From Acanthochlamys bracteata (Eukaryota; Streptophyta; Magnoliopsida; Pandanales; Velloziaceae): 64,000 nucleotides of DNA. The translations under genes and the position numbers were made by a program. Numbering within the stretch: position 1 is the stretch's first letter; each line of letters opens with the position of its first letter. A model generated the notes under the pieces. It saw only the letters and a list, made by a program, of their open reading frames with translations. It ran no database searches and was not told the DNA's origin. Shown here in pieces: positions 1-12,166 of the stretch. The stretch lies in the NCBI GenBank assembly GCA_019914995.1, contig CM034136.1, forward strand, positions 3,735,270 to 3,799,269, in the 5' to 3' direction.

Positions 1-110
1 AAAAATAAATTTTAATTTTTTTATTTTAAAAAATAATTAATAAATTTTTATAATATAAAATATTTTTTTAATTTTTAAATAAAAATTATAAAATATTATT
101 AAAAAAGTGG

Positions 111-292
111 TTAAAAAATATGAAATAAAATTGAGTTTTTGAAATGAAGAGAAAAGCGGTGCCAAAGCGCCCGGTAGTATGGCCTACGAATCAAGGGCAT
201 CTTTTGGGTTTCCCCGCCGGAAGCCATGGTCACTGGGAAAGAAAGCTCCTTTTATTGTTGCCGAAGTCAAAAGTCTTTAACTTTTTATATAA
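111..292 (-). other. Possible promoter and short first exon at the window edge
   Basis: This is a GC-richer island between AT-rich blocks. On the minus strand a TATA-like string (TATATAAAAAG, about 281-292) lies roughly 55-65 bp before an ATG in a good plant context (ACCATGGC, ATG at 227). The frame from that ATG runs 38 codons, beginning MASGGETQKMPLIRRPYY, and stops at 111-113 inside the AT-rich block. The last third is low-complexity. It could be the 5' end of a gene whose next exon lies outside the window, a gene cut by an AT-rich insertion, or chance. I recognise no family. Confidence 0.25.
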
Positions 293-353
293 ATAGTTTT
301 GTAGCACATTCTTTTCCGAGTTTGATTCCTAAGCAAAGGTTTTGCTGGCTGGA

Positions 354-653
354 TTAAACTAGTGCTTCTAGATAATAGTAAATTAATGTAATGGTGATGA
401 GTGTTTGAGTTTGTATATTACTGGGAGTTTGATGTAGATACCAAACCCCGCCTGTTGTCACCTGTAAAGCGGTAGTCTTTGAGTCCTGATCACGAACTAG
501 TGGGGTTTTTTTTTTCTGAAGGGTTTTAATAAACTTCGAGGAAGAGAATAATTTGAAGGGAGGTTCTGTCACTTTGTGGGTTGGCGAGTCCACGCAAGTG
601 TCTGGTTTTGTTTCAGGATGCTGTGATTCCTCATGACATACAGGTGAAGTCAT
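354..653 (-). CDS. Hypothetical open frame, possibly one exon
   Basis: A 99-codon minus-strand frame in otherwise AT-rich DNA. The first 64 codons look gene-like (Ser/Thr/Pro/Lys-rich, mixed composition), and a GTGACA donor-like string follows them at about residue 65. After that point the translation becomes low-complexity (ITLIYYYLEALV), as expected if the true exon ends there. No domain, signal peptide or membrane segment is evident, and no family is recognised. It may be a coding exon, a decayed gene piece or chance. Confidence 0.2.
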   Translation of the reverse strand: MTSPVCHEESQHPETKPDTCVDSPTHKVTEPPFKLFSSSKFIKTLQKKKTPLVRDQDSKTTALQVTTGGVWYLHQTPSNIQTQTLITITLIYYYLEALV

Positions 654-654
654 G

Positions 655-3100
655 GGCTTTATATATTATTATATTTTCTTGGACTGAATGAATTACAGAT
701 ATGATAAGATCTAAATTGTGGTAAATGGATTATGGACTAACTTGTAGACAAGACGTTTAAAATTTCAGATGAATTCCTTCTTAAGTTGGCTTGCGCAGTA
801 AAATAATTCGTTTGGATAAAACTAGTCCGAAACTAACTATACATAGTTCATATGTATGAAACTATTAAAATAATCTTGTTCTTCAATATTTGTTACTTGT
901 AACTCTTCTTATTCCAAATTAGATTAGATGAGATGAGATCATCAACTATGTCATTCTCACGTTGTGCTGCATGAACGTGGCTACCAAATCTTTTCATAAT
1001 CACTCGCTCAGCTTTTCTTAAACTTTGCTTTCTCCTCGGAGACAAGCAGATTGCAGAATAACAACACTTAACAAAGAAGACACTTACTTCTTTAAAAAAA
1101 TATTTTTCTGTGAAAACATAGATAGCAGAAGAAATGAAGACAACTGCTTTCCTAGTATCAATGATAATGCCTTCCAACTTTAATCCAGTTCCCACATGCT
1201 GCTTCTGACAGTTTAATTTCATGGTTTGTTGAGTGCTTTGTTAAACAGGTAATGCTTTCTTAGTTATTCCCATATGTTTCATTACTTTAATGAAATAAAT
1301 TGAGAAGAAAGAGAAGTAAAGGTGTGGAGATCACTCATCACGTTGTTTGCTTGATGTAGTTAGAGAATCTTTTTTATTTATTTCTATATGCACACAATGC
1401 TTTGACATTGGTTAGGGAGCTGGAAAAGTTTTGGCACTATGTCAGCACGGTTATTAGAAGCTTTTCAAGTTACAAGCTAGTAAAGGTAGATATCTCGCTT
1501 CTATTTCCAAATAAAAATGTTATCTAATTTAACTCCGTTCTTTTCCGTATTGATCAGATACATAAAATCTTAGTTGCATGAATTAGTGTTGAAATCATAG
1601 TTGTCTGATTTAAATCGATCCGAAAATTAACAATCTAAAAAATAAATCGGCCTGAATTTTAAAATAATTCGTCCATGCAATGATCCGTACTGATTCGGAT
1701 AGAGCTAGACAGATTTTGAGTAGATCTGTACAGTATCGCTAGTGTTGAAGCCATAGTTATCAAACATTCATCGGTTTACATCCGGATCTACGATAGCGCT
1801 AGCGACTTTCACGATTTGAGTTCCTATACCTTTCGTCTCCTGCCTTACCGCTAGCTATTCCTTTCAGTCCTTTCGTGGATCATCGATCCAGATAGTAAAC
1901 TTTTCGGATCTACAAATAATTTGTTTATGCAATAGATCCGAAAGAACGTGTCAATTCAGATATGTTATTAAAAAATAAACTTTAAACTTATACTGGTTGC
2001 AGAGCTCGAGCTTTTACGCGTTTTTTTCTCTTTGCTTCGCGTTTTTCTTTCGTTGAGCTCGAGCTCAGTTTTTTGCATATATACACGGTCTTTGTAAAAA
2101 TTTTGCAAAATAATAGGCGTACAGTTGCTACGCCACAAAGGAGGTGTTTGAAAATCTTTTTTTAAGTTATTTTAATTTTGATTTTTAAAAAAAACTAATT
2201 TAAGAAAATAAAATTTATTATTCTAAAAAATTATTTTATAAATACTTTCAAATATTTTCTAAATTTCATGTCAAAAAAATCATTATAGAAGCTTGGTACT
2301 GTTTGTGATATTTTAATTTAAAAGGTTCTTATATTTTTTAATAAAAGTTTCATATTATTTTAGGTTTTTCTTAAAATTCAATAAAATATAATATTTATTA
2401 ATAAAAACTCCAATTTATTTCTAAAAGCTTTTAAATAAAGTTTATTAATAAAACAAATTATCATAAGCATTTCTAAAAGTATCCAATAATTCGATTCCAT
2501 CTTATCAAATCACTATTATGTAAAAGCTGTTTCTACAGTTTTTTAAAAATATCACAAGTAGGAATTAATACGGTGAAATTAGTGTGACTCACATTTGGCA
2601 TTAATTTTGAACTTTTAAAATAACAAAAAATCTTACAGTAAAATTGGAACTCATCATACTAAGTAAAAGTTTTTATCAGATTTTATCAGGAGTACTGCAG
2701 CAGCAGCAGCAGCAGCAGAAGCAGAAGCACAGTGTATTGATGATGATAGCAAACCAAATTCTAATCTAAATTCAATAAATAAAACCAAAAGGCAGAGAAG
2801 TATTTGAAGAGTCACTCTCCCTGTCTTTGCTTTCCTTCCTGATTGAGCTGATATTATAAAATAAAATTTTATAAAATTAAAGTTTGCTGGAAATAAAATT
2901 CATAAAGTTTAAAATAAATAAAATTTAAAAATGTAATTTTAATAAAATAATTTAATATAAAAATAAAATTAAATATATTTGAAACAACACTGTATATAAA
3001 TAGTAGTTTCTCACTCGCGTTGGGGAAGAGAGCTTTATTAGCAATGAGAAAGTAGGGAAAGGGGTTCCTGTGATTGTTGTGACTTGTAGAATCATCCATC
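655..3100. other. Intergenic, AT-rich, no supported gene
   Basis: No gene is supported here. At 1617-1960 there are degenerate copies of GATCCGAAAA-type strings in both orientations, which look like a decayed transposable element. At 2140-2520 there is an AT-rich block of the kind seen in the window's small MITE-like repeats. A CAG repeat lies at 2697-2719. Frames within the region are short and low-complexity. Confidence 0.5.
2695..2733. repeat. CAG trinucleotide microsatellite
   Basis: About eight consecutive CAG units (2697-2719), followed by interrupted AGCAGAAGC units. It lies in intergenic DNA about 0.9 kb downstream of the stop codon of the minus-strand TPR gene, so it is not coding. 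Confidence 0.85.
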
Positions 3101-3570
3101 AATCACATGAAAAAAAAAATTTCTCATGATTTTTCTGATTCACTCCTACTCTTCTTTAAAAGAGTTTTTTTTTTCGACTTGTCAATTCATTCCAGCCTGT
3201 TTCTTCGTTTTGTTTGATGATCTCTTCTCTCATTTTCTGTTGTATCATTATAAACTTTCCTTGCAGTGAATGACACATTACTGCACGTCAACATCATCAC
3301 ACTCTTACGTTTCTGCTTTTGGTTGAGCTTCTAAGCAAAGAGATGCAAGTTCATAAACAGAGAGGAATCTGCTAATAAGCAGAATTTGATTAAAGAAGAA
3401 CATAGAAAAAAAGCTAAAACTACAAATCTAAAATTAAACAACAATGGAAGTCAACAAAATTTCTCAAATCTCTCCCTTTCCAACCCAACCTGTACATATA
3501 GACAAAAAGTCCAAATATTTCAAATCTTTCAGTTTCCCGCTAAGCTGCCATTCCTTCGATAGGATTCTGA

Positions 3571-5969
3571 TCAACAGGTGAGTGCCTGTGCTTCATACTT
3601 CACCGGCAATCCCCGGTGAGTCAACAAGCTTCCGACTGCTGCCAAATCACGGCAAAACACTCCCTGGAAGACCGGTGGTGCGGGAGCCATCTCTCTCGGT
3701 TTCTCTTGTACAACAGCTGCTGCCTGTAATGCAACACTTGCGGCCGCTGCTGCTGCTGCAGCTTCCCTTAGTCTCTGTTTCTCAGCTGCTTCTTCGTCCA
3801 TGACTGCTGACATTATGGTCGAGTAACCCTTCTGAAGCAATCTGTACAGCATCAAAGCCGACATTCGGGCCTGGTTCTTCACCGTATCGATATCACGGTG
3901 ATCACCGGCAAAATCAAACCTGTCAACAAACATGATTGATTTGTCCGGCCGGTGACGCATTGTTAGCAACAAATGTGCCCGTTCGAGTTCCGACCGTGAG
4001 CATCCCCGACGTACACCAATCAATGCGTAGTAATCAACATCGCAACCTTCTCCACCAGCAACCAGTTGGCGAAGCTTTTGGATTCTTCCTGTCAATCCGC
4101 GGAGATTTGCTGGGATATCACTGTACCGGAATTCTGGATGCGGGCGCCAAGCAGGACCAGGGAGTTTCCGGTCCCGTAGAATCAAATCATACAAAAGCTT
4201 CAGATGTTCTAGATCCCTGAGGCAATCAGGGATCGATCGAACAGTTTCAAGGAGATCTGCACGAGCACGGAGGGCTGGAATTGAAGCAGGATCGAGCGAA
4301 AGAGCTTTGTTGCAATCGGCAATTGCTTCAGCTAAACGACCAGCAGCGCGATAAGCCGTACAGCGGCCTACAAAGCAAGCAGCAGCGAAAGAGTGAGGAG
4401 TCGTCATTGTTCCACGGCGAGTTTCAAGAATTTTGGAGAAATGGCGGATGGCTTCAGAAGGAACTCCGGCGTCAAGTGAAGCTAATGCAGCTGCCCGGCG
4501 TCGGAGTAAGAGTTTGATTTGGGACAAGAGTTGCAATGCGAATTCTGTCTCTGACGGAGGCACTTGTTGATGGTGGTGTTGGTGGTTACCATTGATGGTA
4601 GATGATGAACTAATATAAGCAGAGATGAAAGTGAAACTGTCGTCGGAAAGCGAGACGCTTTCACGGCGAGATGCGGCGGTGGCAAGGCGGCGACCGGTCT
4701 GGAGGAGTGCCATCGCATCCTCCATCATGCCTAGGTGGAAACATGCCTGCCCCAAAACCATGTACCTACACAAAAACAAACGAAAAATACAATCTTTAGC
4801 TTAAAACAAATAATAAACCTTCGATTATTTCTCCAGTTAAATCAAGATTAAGTGAGCAGAAGAAAAAATTGAAATCTTTGATATCCTTTGCTTTGGGATC
4901 TTTTTAACACCAAAGAAAACAGACACAAACAAAAACCAATTTTTCTATCTGTGCTATTAAATTCTAAAACCCACCACCAACCAACCATCTCAAACAAAAC
5001 AAAGAAAACGCCTCCACTTGTTTTTTTTCCATGGACACTGGAGATATTATCTATTACCTCCACTGCGTTTCCTTCTCGGAGTTGCGAGATAATCCGGCGA
5101 GAAGCTTTCGCTTGAGCTCTGCAACAGAGAAACACCTGAATCCATGTTTACCATTTTCACCTTCATCAACATTACGGTTCTTGGCATTGCTGGGAAGAAG
5201 CTTCGCTAGCTCGCGAGCGGAACTAGAACCTCCACAACTAGAGTTGTTGATATCAGAGATAGAAGAGAAAGAAGTCTGTGAATCATCATCAGAAGATGAA
5301 GAGCGAAAGCTTGGAATGTAATCCTGCAACAAATCGGCTACGTCGCGAAACCGGCGAAGGAACAACAAAGCTCTCGCCTTTAACTCTAGTGCTTCTTCGT
5401 GCTTCGGCGACAGAGCTAGTGCTGCGTCTAGCAACCCGAACGCCGCCGAAATTTCCTTTGGAGAGTGCGTCGACATTAGCGATCGCGAATCTTTCACGTA
5501 CTTCTCCACCACCTGTGAACACGGACACAGAAAAACTTTCAGTAACCATGAGCCGGTTTTGAAGCAATTGAAAAGATCAAGAATGTGAACGACGAGCATT
5601 GGTTCTTGTTAAAACAATAAATGCTAGAAATAAAAAAAAGAAATTCCTATTTGCAGATCGATGTGAAATATCAAATTTGGAGATCTGGGTTCTGTTTAGA
5701 TTCCTCGGTTGTGAAAGAAAAGCTCAGAAAAACACCAAAAACGCATCAATCGATGAGATAAAAAAATCAAAACATCTGCAAACGAAAGAAAAATGAAAGA
5801 TCAGAGACAGAAAAAGCAAACAATCCCAATCTCATGAAAATCTTCTGAATCTCCCTCAAGAAATGCAGGCATGCAGCAGAAGAGAAATCAATCGACATAC
5901 CTTTCTGTTGGTGAGCCACCAATGCTTCTTGTCTCCATTGATCGTCGACGGCGAGCTCGTCGACGACAT
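3571..5969 (-). CDS. TPR protein with divergent J-like (DnaJ-type) domain
   Basis: Three coding exons: 5969-5901, 5512-5058 and 4765-3571, all with GT-AG introns and frame kept (split Arg codon at 5058/4765). The product is 572 residues. An in-frame ATG at 6041 would add 24 residues; 5969 was chosen because the following SSTSSP...KKHWWLTNRK segment looks like the start of this plant family. An N-terminal helical repeat block contains LELKARALLFLRRFRDVADLL. TPR-like helices lie at about 268-350 (YRAAGRLAEAIADCNKALSLDP). A J-like domain begins at about 419 (DYYALIGV) and continues to about 490 (MSALMLYRLLQKGY). An alanine-rich helix lies near 510-518. The J-domain HPD tripeptide reads RPD (RHRPDK, about 445-450), so Hsp70 stimulation is doubtful. 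The role is inferred to be a TPR scaffold or co-chaperone-like protein; clients are unknown. The 3' UTR likely extends to about 3400. Confidence 0.9.
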
Positions 5970-6111
5970 TGTAGTTCTACCACCACCACAACAACTACCC
6001 AATGAATCAATAATCAAACAACAACCGCTCTCATCAATCAATCACTCTCTTCTTCGTCTCCTCCCCATATTTCCTTTCCGTCAACTCTCTCAAAGAAGAA
6101 AGAACAAGAAC

Positions 6112-6160
6112 AACAACTCCTTTGCGAGAGAAAAACAGAAATTTGAACATATATAAGAAA
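6112..6160 (-). promoter_or_regulatory. Likely core promoter of the TPR/J-like gene
   Basis: On the minus strand a TATA-like TTATATATG (forward 6148-6157) lies about 110-190 bp upstream of the two possible ATGs. It is followed by a pyrimidine-rich leader (TTTCTGTTTTTCTCTCGC), typical of a plant transcription start area. The position is inferred from sequence only. Confidence 0.4.
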
Positions 6161-7765
6161 TAAATAGAACGGAAGAGAAGGAGAGAGCGAGTAAAGTGCC
6201 AGCTTTTGACTGCCCTACCCTGCTACACAGCTCTGTGGTTTTAATTTCTTTCTCGGCTCTGCCTTCCCCTTCCAAAGAAAGCTTCAATCCTTCAACTTCC
6301 TAGCTGGCAACCAAGATGCCTTCTCCTTCTCTCTTCTCTTAAAAAAAAACATTTTTTTATCTACCGTTCTTGCCAACATATTAAAATAGAAAAATAAAAC
6401 GAAAAAAAGAGCTAAAAATTGAAGGAAAAAAACACCAAAAAAAAAAAGACTTAGATGCTTGGTTAATAAAGTTACAAACTTTGCAATTCCCATCATGTTC
6501 ATATATACTTTCGCAAGATTTTAGACCCTTATTAACTATTAATTGTTGTATCTATAATGTTTTAAAAAATTGTCTTATATCATCATGCCTATTCTGTTCA
6601 TTAACCAGATCTTAGCGAATATAACACTATATATAAAGTCATACTTTTTCTAATCTTACTCTAAAAAAGGAAGAAATTTATTTTTATTATGAATTGAGAT
6701 GAATAGTAGATTAGAAAAAATTATAAAAGTTGACTATACGGTAATTTGTAATACGCAAATTAAGGAAATTCATCGAGACTGAAAATTTGGAATACGAATG
6801 ATCAACATGTTTTTTTGACTATTTTAACATAGTAATTAAAGAGGCTTAAAATTTTCTTAAAAACTTTTCTTTAGGAAGAAAAACAAATCTTTGAAACTAC
6901 TTATAACTAAATGTTGATTGTTACGTGGACGAATACTGCAAAAATCTCTGATTTTGTTTTACCGGTTGTAAACGGTTGACGGGTTCCAACCACTTCGGGT
7001 TGCGAGAGGAGTAATTAATTCATTCCAACCGCTACATGGAGAAAAACCATTACAATAAATACAGGCATCAAATTTAGGGCGTCTTTCGTAACTTCTTTTC
7101 TACGGTTTTTGAATTTATATAAATTCACCTATTTTAATATTATAAAATTTAGAACTATAATTTTATATAATTTTTATTTTATTAGAATTCTACATTATTT
7201 TTTCTCTTTAATTTTAATCTATTTTTAAAATAATAAAATAAAAAATATAATTTTATTTTTAACTCACTTTAAAACTAACTAAAATATAAAATTAAATTTT
7301 ATTTAAATTATTAAAAATAATGAAATAAAATATTTTTAAAAGTATTTTCTTTATTATATTTTAAAATTTTAAAATAAAAGATATACATTAAGAAATGTGT
7401 ATAATTTTTATTTATAAGCTATAAAAACAAATTTAATTTTAAATATATAATTTATATTATTTTTAAACAACCCCAAATAGTCTGATTGAGTCTTGTTAGA
7501 CATTACTAGTGCAGGTCTTTGACAAAATATAATATACTAGTAATAAATCATTTAACTTCACTCTACTATAATCGATAAGCCGGCTGCTGATGTGGCATAA
7601 TAAAATAGGATATATAGATATTTTAAAAAAAGTTTTCATTTTATATTTTTACTTACTTTTTCCTTTTATTAGCTTTCTTTAATTTTAAAGCCAGGTAAGA
7701 GAAGGAGAGGTAGCGTAGAATCTAGTCAAGAACAGTGAGTCGTAGATGGGTTCACGATATGACCG

Positions 7766-7828
7766 GCCACGTCATTAATGGGCAGTATGCTCTGTATACA
7801 CGTGGATTACAGCTGTCACTACGTGGCT
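7766..7828. promoter_or_regulatory. Cluster of ACGT-core motifs (G-box/ABRE type)
   Basis: Three ACGT-core sites lie within about 60 bp: CCACGTCATT (7767-7776), a perfect G-box CACGTG in ACACGTGGAT (7799-7804) and TACGTGGCTT (7820-7829). Such clusters are typical binding sites for bZIP/bHLH factors in ABA- or light-responsive promoters. The cluster is about 1.6 kb upstream of the minus-strand TPR/J-like gene and has no closer gene. Whether it regulates that gene, a missed transcript or nothing is unknown. Confidence 0.4.
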
Positions 7829-10800
7829 TTCACTGCGCAGTCCTGGCAATTATGAGAGACGCCTAAAATTTTTGTAGATGGATCCGCTTGGGTTTTTGGA
7901 GTCTGGTGGGGTTTGATTTGGATTTGTAGCTAATCAATTCCAAGATATCTGGTCTAGTCTAATTTGTTTAGAGCGAATTTTATATATACGTAACTAAATT
8001 TTATAAAATTAAAAATTAAAAAATAAAATTTTTTAAAAATAAAGTGAAATAAAATTCAATATTTATATTTTAATAATTTTTAAAAATATATTAAAAATTA
8101 AAAAATAAAATTTTATTAAAAAATGTATAAAATAAAAAAATTTGATTCAAAATTTGATTTAAAAAAAAGAATTACGAACTAGTCCTTACTTGATACCACT
8201 TAAACAAAACCTAATCGAAGGTTGCTGCAACAGTGCCGTGAGTTTTTTAGCCAATAGTTATGTTTGCAATGTGGCTTTTTTGTTTGCACTTTAAGTTTTT
8301 ATTTACTAATTTATAATATTTTTAAAATATATATTTTATGTAAGTATAATTTTCATTTATTTTTGACAAATTTAAAAAGCTTTTATAGAAATAATGCATA
8401 AAATACTTCACAGTATTGCAATCGAATCATAGTGCCTAGTCTCTAATTTTTAATATTTATTTTGAGATTTGTTCGTTGGAGAAAATAATTAAATGATTAG
8501 CCGATGGAATAGTTTAGTACCTGGTAAGTTTGGAATCAATTAATGATCTAATGTTTCAACCCACAAATATAATTCGAAGTTTGTAATGATCAATTAATGA
8601 TAGCATTTATATTCTCATCGAACTCCTGATGATTATAATCAAACTCCTAACTAACTTCTATTGCATCATTCACTAGCTAAAGGGATATTAAAGTTTCAAG
8701 TACTTGTCACTTCTTCGAATAAATATTTCACATGTTTTAATGAATTTTTTATAATTTAGTATTTTTTAAAATAAAAATATATATAATAAAATTGTATATA
8801 TTATTTTTTATTTCAACTAAAATTATTTAAAAAAATTCTATTTTATAACTATTTTTAAATTTCTCCTAGTCACAGGAGAGAACTTCTTATGTGGTTGTTT
8901 AGGATTGGCTAAACTAAAAATATTTTTAAAAATTATTTACTTTATTTTTTAGAAATATGAATTTATTAAAACTTATATATATATATATATATTATTAAAT
9001 AAATAAATATATTTAATATTTTTGTAAAAGTAAATTTTATAAAACAAATTTTTTAAAAATTAATATACATATTTAAATAAAAATATTTTTTCATAAGCAC
9101 CGCTAAACATGTATATTTTAAAAGAACTAACAAAAAAAGGCACATAGTTACTATGCAGTACTGCAGTGTTACAAAATCACAAGTATCTCACGTAAATTAC
9201 ATGAAGAGGACTTGGAATTTATTGAGCTAGCTGGTTTTTTCTTGCTTCTTATATAATTAAATTATATAGGTATAGATCATATGAAAATAATTAAAGATCA
9301 CTCACCTAACCTAACCTAACCTAAACATAACTAAAGCTGCAGGCAGAGACGCTCTCCTGTATCTCATTAGGTTCTTAATTGTTCCCAATTTTTTTCTTTA
9401 ACTGTCTACTTAATAATAACCTAAAATTTTTCTAATTATTTATAAAAAATAGAAATTTATAAATTTAAAAGAATTTGGAATGGAATTTCAAATGCAGTCG
9501 TACAACTATTACGGACAGTTGATGAACTATATTCTACATACATATTGTGGCCCTTCGTTTAGGACCCTGCCCCTTAATTCCGCCGAACTACTTGCAATTA
9601 ATTGATTATCAAAATCTTTTATAAAGAAAAAAACACAGAGTTGATTCATCAGTAAAAGTTTTTCTTTCTGGAAAATTTTTTTAAAAAGATTAACGACAAA
9701 AGTTATAGGTATTTGAGAGTACAGGCGAGAGATAGATCAGTTTTTTTTGGGTAATAATGTGGTAAGAGACAAAGTTGAAGGAATATGAAGTAGCTAGCAA
9801 ATATGATATGAAGTAGAAAGAGCTGATAAAAATAATTGGGCTTGTTTGCTTAAATCACTTCTCATGTGAGTTTATGACAAAAGGCATCGATCGATCTCTA
9901 AACACCTTCAATTGTCCTCTGTGTTTCCTTCCTGCTCGATAATTAATATACATGCCTGCCTCGCAATTGTAGTGCTTGTTGTTTTCGGTGCTCCTGCTGC
10001 ATGCATGCTGCTTTTATATTTGTTGTTCATGAAAGAAAGAGAGAGATACATTTTGTCGTTGTTTGTCTGGATTATTATTCCATTAGAAAAAAAATTGATT
10101 CCCCCGTACCAAGTTGTTTCGTATGCATCTTATATATAAGTGTCGTATAAAAGATAATTTTGTTAGAGTCTCGTGGATGTGTTTTGTATGAAGAGCGTGT
10201 TTTAAATAACTTTCACTTATTTTTATTAAAGTGAAATTTAGTGAGAAGTAAAATTCGGTAAAAATAAAATTTATAATAATATTTAAAATAATTAAAATAA
10301 AATTTGAAATTATATATTGATAAAAATAAAATTTGATATAAATTAAAAATAGAGTTCGAAGTGATAATTAAAATATTTGAAGTGATCAGAAAGTAAAATT
10401 TAATATATAAGGAATCAATCTAGTGTAATATATGTATATATGTAAACTATAGCTTGCTAGCTAGTATTTGAGATAGAAATTTGGTGAAGATGGATTATGA
10501 AGAAGATGAAGATGATGGTGGTCACGAGAGAGAGAGGACACTGCGATCCTTTCATGCTACGTACAGGTGGTGTTGGCAAATTAACGCGGCACTCAATTCC
10601 ATTCAATTCAATTCACACATTAGCTGCATGCGTGCAGCAGTGTGCAGCTAGCCCAGTACTCAATTATAACTGTGATGTTACAAATGAGCTATAGCTAGGT
10701 TTCTTGTATGTTATGAATGGCTCTCTCTGTTGAAATTAAAGAGATTAGAGAACAGATTCATATGATTGTGTTTTTGGAGAGATGAAAGTTTAAACTGTGG

Positions 10801-11180
10801 CGATGCAGCTATCTGACGAGTGATTTTGGAAGTTTGTAGGAAAATCATGAATCTGAAATAAGAGAAGCTTTTATCTTTTGTAGGTTGGGAAATTATAGGT
10901 TGGCCCCAAGAGCGTAGGAATCCAATAGGACTGGATAAGCTTTGTTCCACAAAACACTAAATTCATATGCTTTGGCTAAACTTTTCAATTCTTTTCAAAA
11001 TTAAAAAATTCTATATAGTAAACTTTCTAATTATTATACTTTACATAAAAAGTAGAATTTTTTTTTAAATTATAAAATACTTCTCGTTAAAATACTCTCA
11101 AATATTTTTTCAGAACGACACTACTGCACCACAGTTCCTAATTAAAAAACGCAGGGGGTGGCTCATCTTAGCCCGTTTAG

Positions 11181-11445
11181 ATAGGGATTGTTTGGTTTAA
11201 CTTAGCAAAAAAATAATTTTTTAATATTTTTTATTTTATATTTTTTAATACATATTTTATAAATATTTAAAATTTTATTTAAAAATTTAGAGATTGTAAA
11301 AAGATTTTACGATGTGAAATTTTTTTATTGCATATTTTTATTATTTTTTTGAATAAAAAAAATAAAATTCGTTTTCAAAAATAACAAAAATATTTTATAT
11401 TTTAAAAAAATTTTATTTCATAATTACTTCCAAACGCTTCCCTAT
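11181..11445 (-). mobile_element. MITE-like element, family A, copy 1 (reverse orientation)
   Basis: An AT-rich element of about 265 bp whose ends are inverted (ATAGGGATTGTTTGG at the left; CCAAACGCTTCCCTAT at the right). Its interior, read in reverse, matches the copies at 11929-12166 and 63235-63449. Shared internal strings include AAATAAATTTT-type runs around a conserved central segment (here AGATTTTACGATGTGAAATT). No protein is encoded, so it is a non-autonomous DNA transposon. The superfamily cannot be assigned without a clear target-site duplication. Confidence 0.65.
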
Positions 11446-11928
11446 AGTCAATATGTTTCATGTTGAGCTTAGTAATTTTCAAAATAAAAAAACTTTGTAT
11501 TTATTTTCACAAATTTTTTTTCATTATTAGAATATAATAAAATTTTGTTAATAATAAAAGTTAAGTAATATAGTTTATGCATTTTAGTATTAATGAGTTC
11601 AGTTCAAGTGTTGCATTTTAGTACTATCGTTCAATTGTTCATAGACAATTTTAAAGATGTTTCCGACCACGATTGAGCGTGATATCCACAACATTCAATT
11701 AGGAAAGAAATCAGAAATATTCTTGTACATTCTTGCTGACAGAATTTAAGCTCGACTTTCATATGAGTTTTCTATAAGTTCAACTCGTGCGTTTGACACA
11801 AAACTTTTCAGGATATGAAGTATTGAAGTTAAACATGTCTACTACCATTCCAAAGATGATTGATTCAAAACATCTCAACAAAACAACTTACAAACAGAAC
11901 AGCAATGTGATTGAACAGATAAGTCTTT

Positions 11929-12166
11929 GAGAGCGATTTTGAAATGAAGATTTTATAAAATAAAAAGTTTTTTATTTTTTTGAAAAATGAATTATACTGT
12001 TTTGATAGACTAAAAATATATAATAAAAAAATCTCACTGCGAAATTTTTTTTATATATTTTAAATTTTTAAATAAAATTTCTAAATATTTATAATAAATA
12101 TATTAAAAAATATAAATAAAAAATTAAAAAATTATTTTTAGGATAAGCAATGCCAAACGCTATCTT
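11929..12166 (+). mobile_element. MITE-like element, family A, copy 2
   Basis: An AT-rich element bounded by GAGAGCGATTTTG at the left and GCCAAACGCTATCTTT at the right (inverted ends). It has the same interior as copies 1 and 3, including the central CTCACTGCGAAATTTTTT segment. It sits about 480 bp from copy 1 in the opposite orientation. Confidence 0.65.

Noticed and set aside
893..1222. 109-codon minus-strand frame (starts MKLNCQKQHVGTG)
   Set aside because: The longest frame in this stretch but with mixed low-complexity parts, no recognisable domain and no supporting promoter or splice structure. It could be chance or a decayed element.
5278..5567. Frames on both strands within exon 2 of the TPR/J-like gene
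   Set aside because: Alternative-frame shadows in a GC-richer coding exon. The chosen frame is the one that joins its neighbours and carries helical repeats.
9301..9325. CCTAACCTAACCTAACCTAAA resembles a telomere repeat (one extra base trimmed here)
   Set aside because: The unit is CCTAA, not the plant CCCTAAA, and only about four units exist. Treated as a simple repeat.
10497..10950. Two short frames and a GC-richer patch that might be a small gene or RNA
   Set aside because: No domain, no convincing splice or promoter structure, no conserved miRNA or tRNA sequence. The frames overlap unrelated strands.
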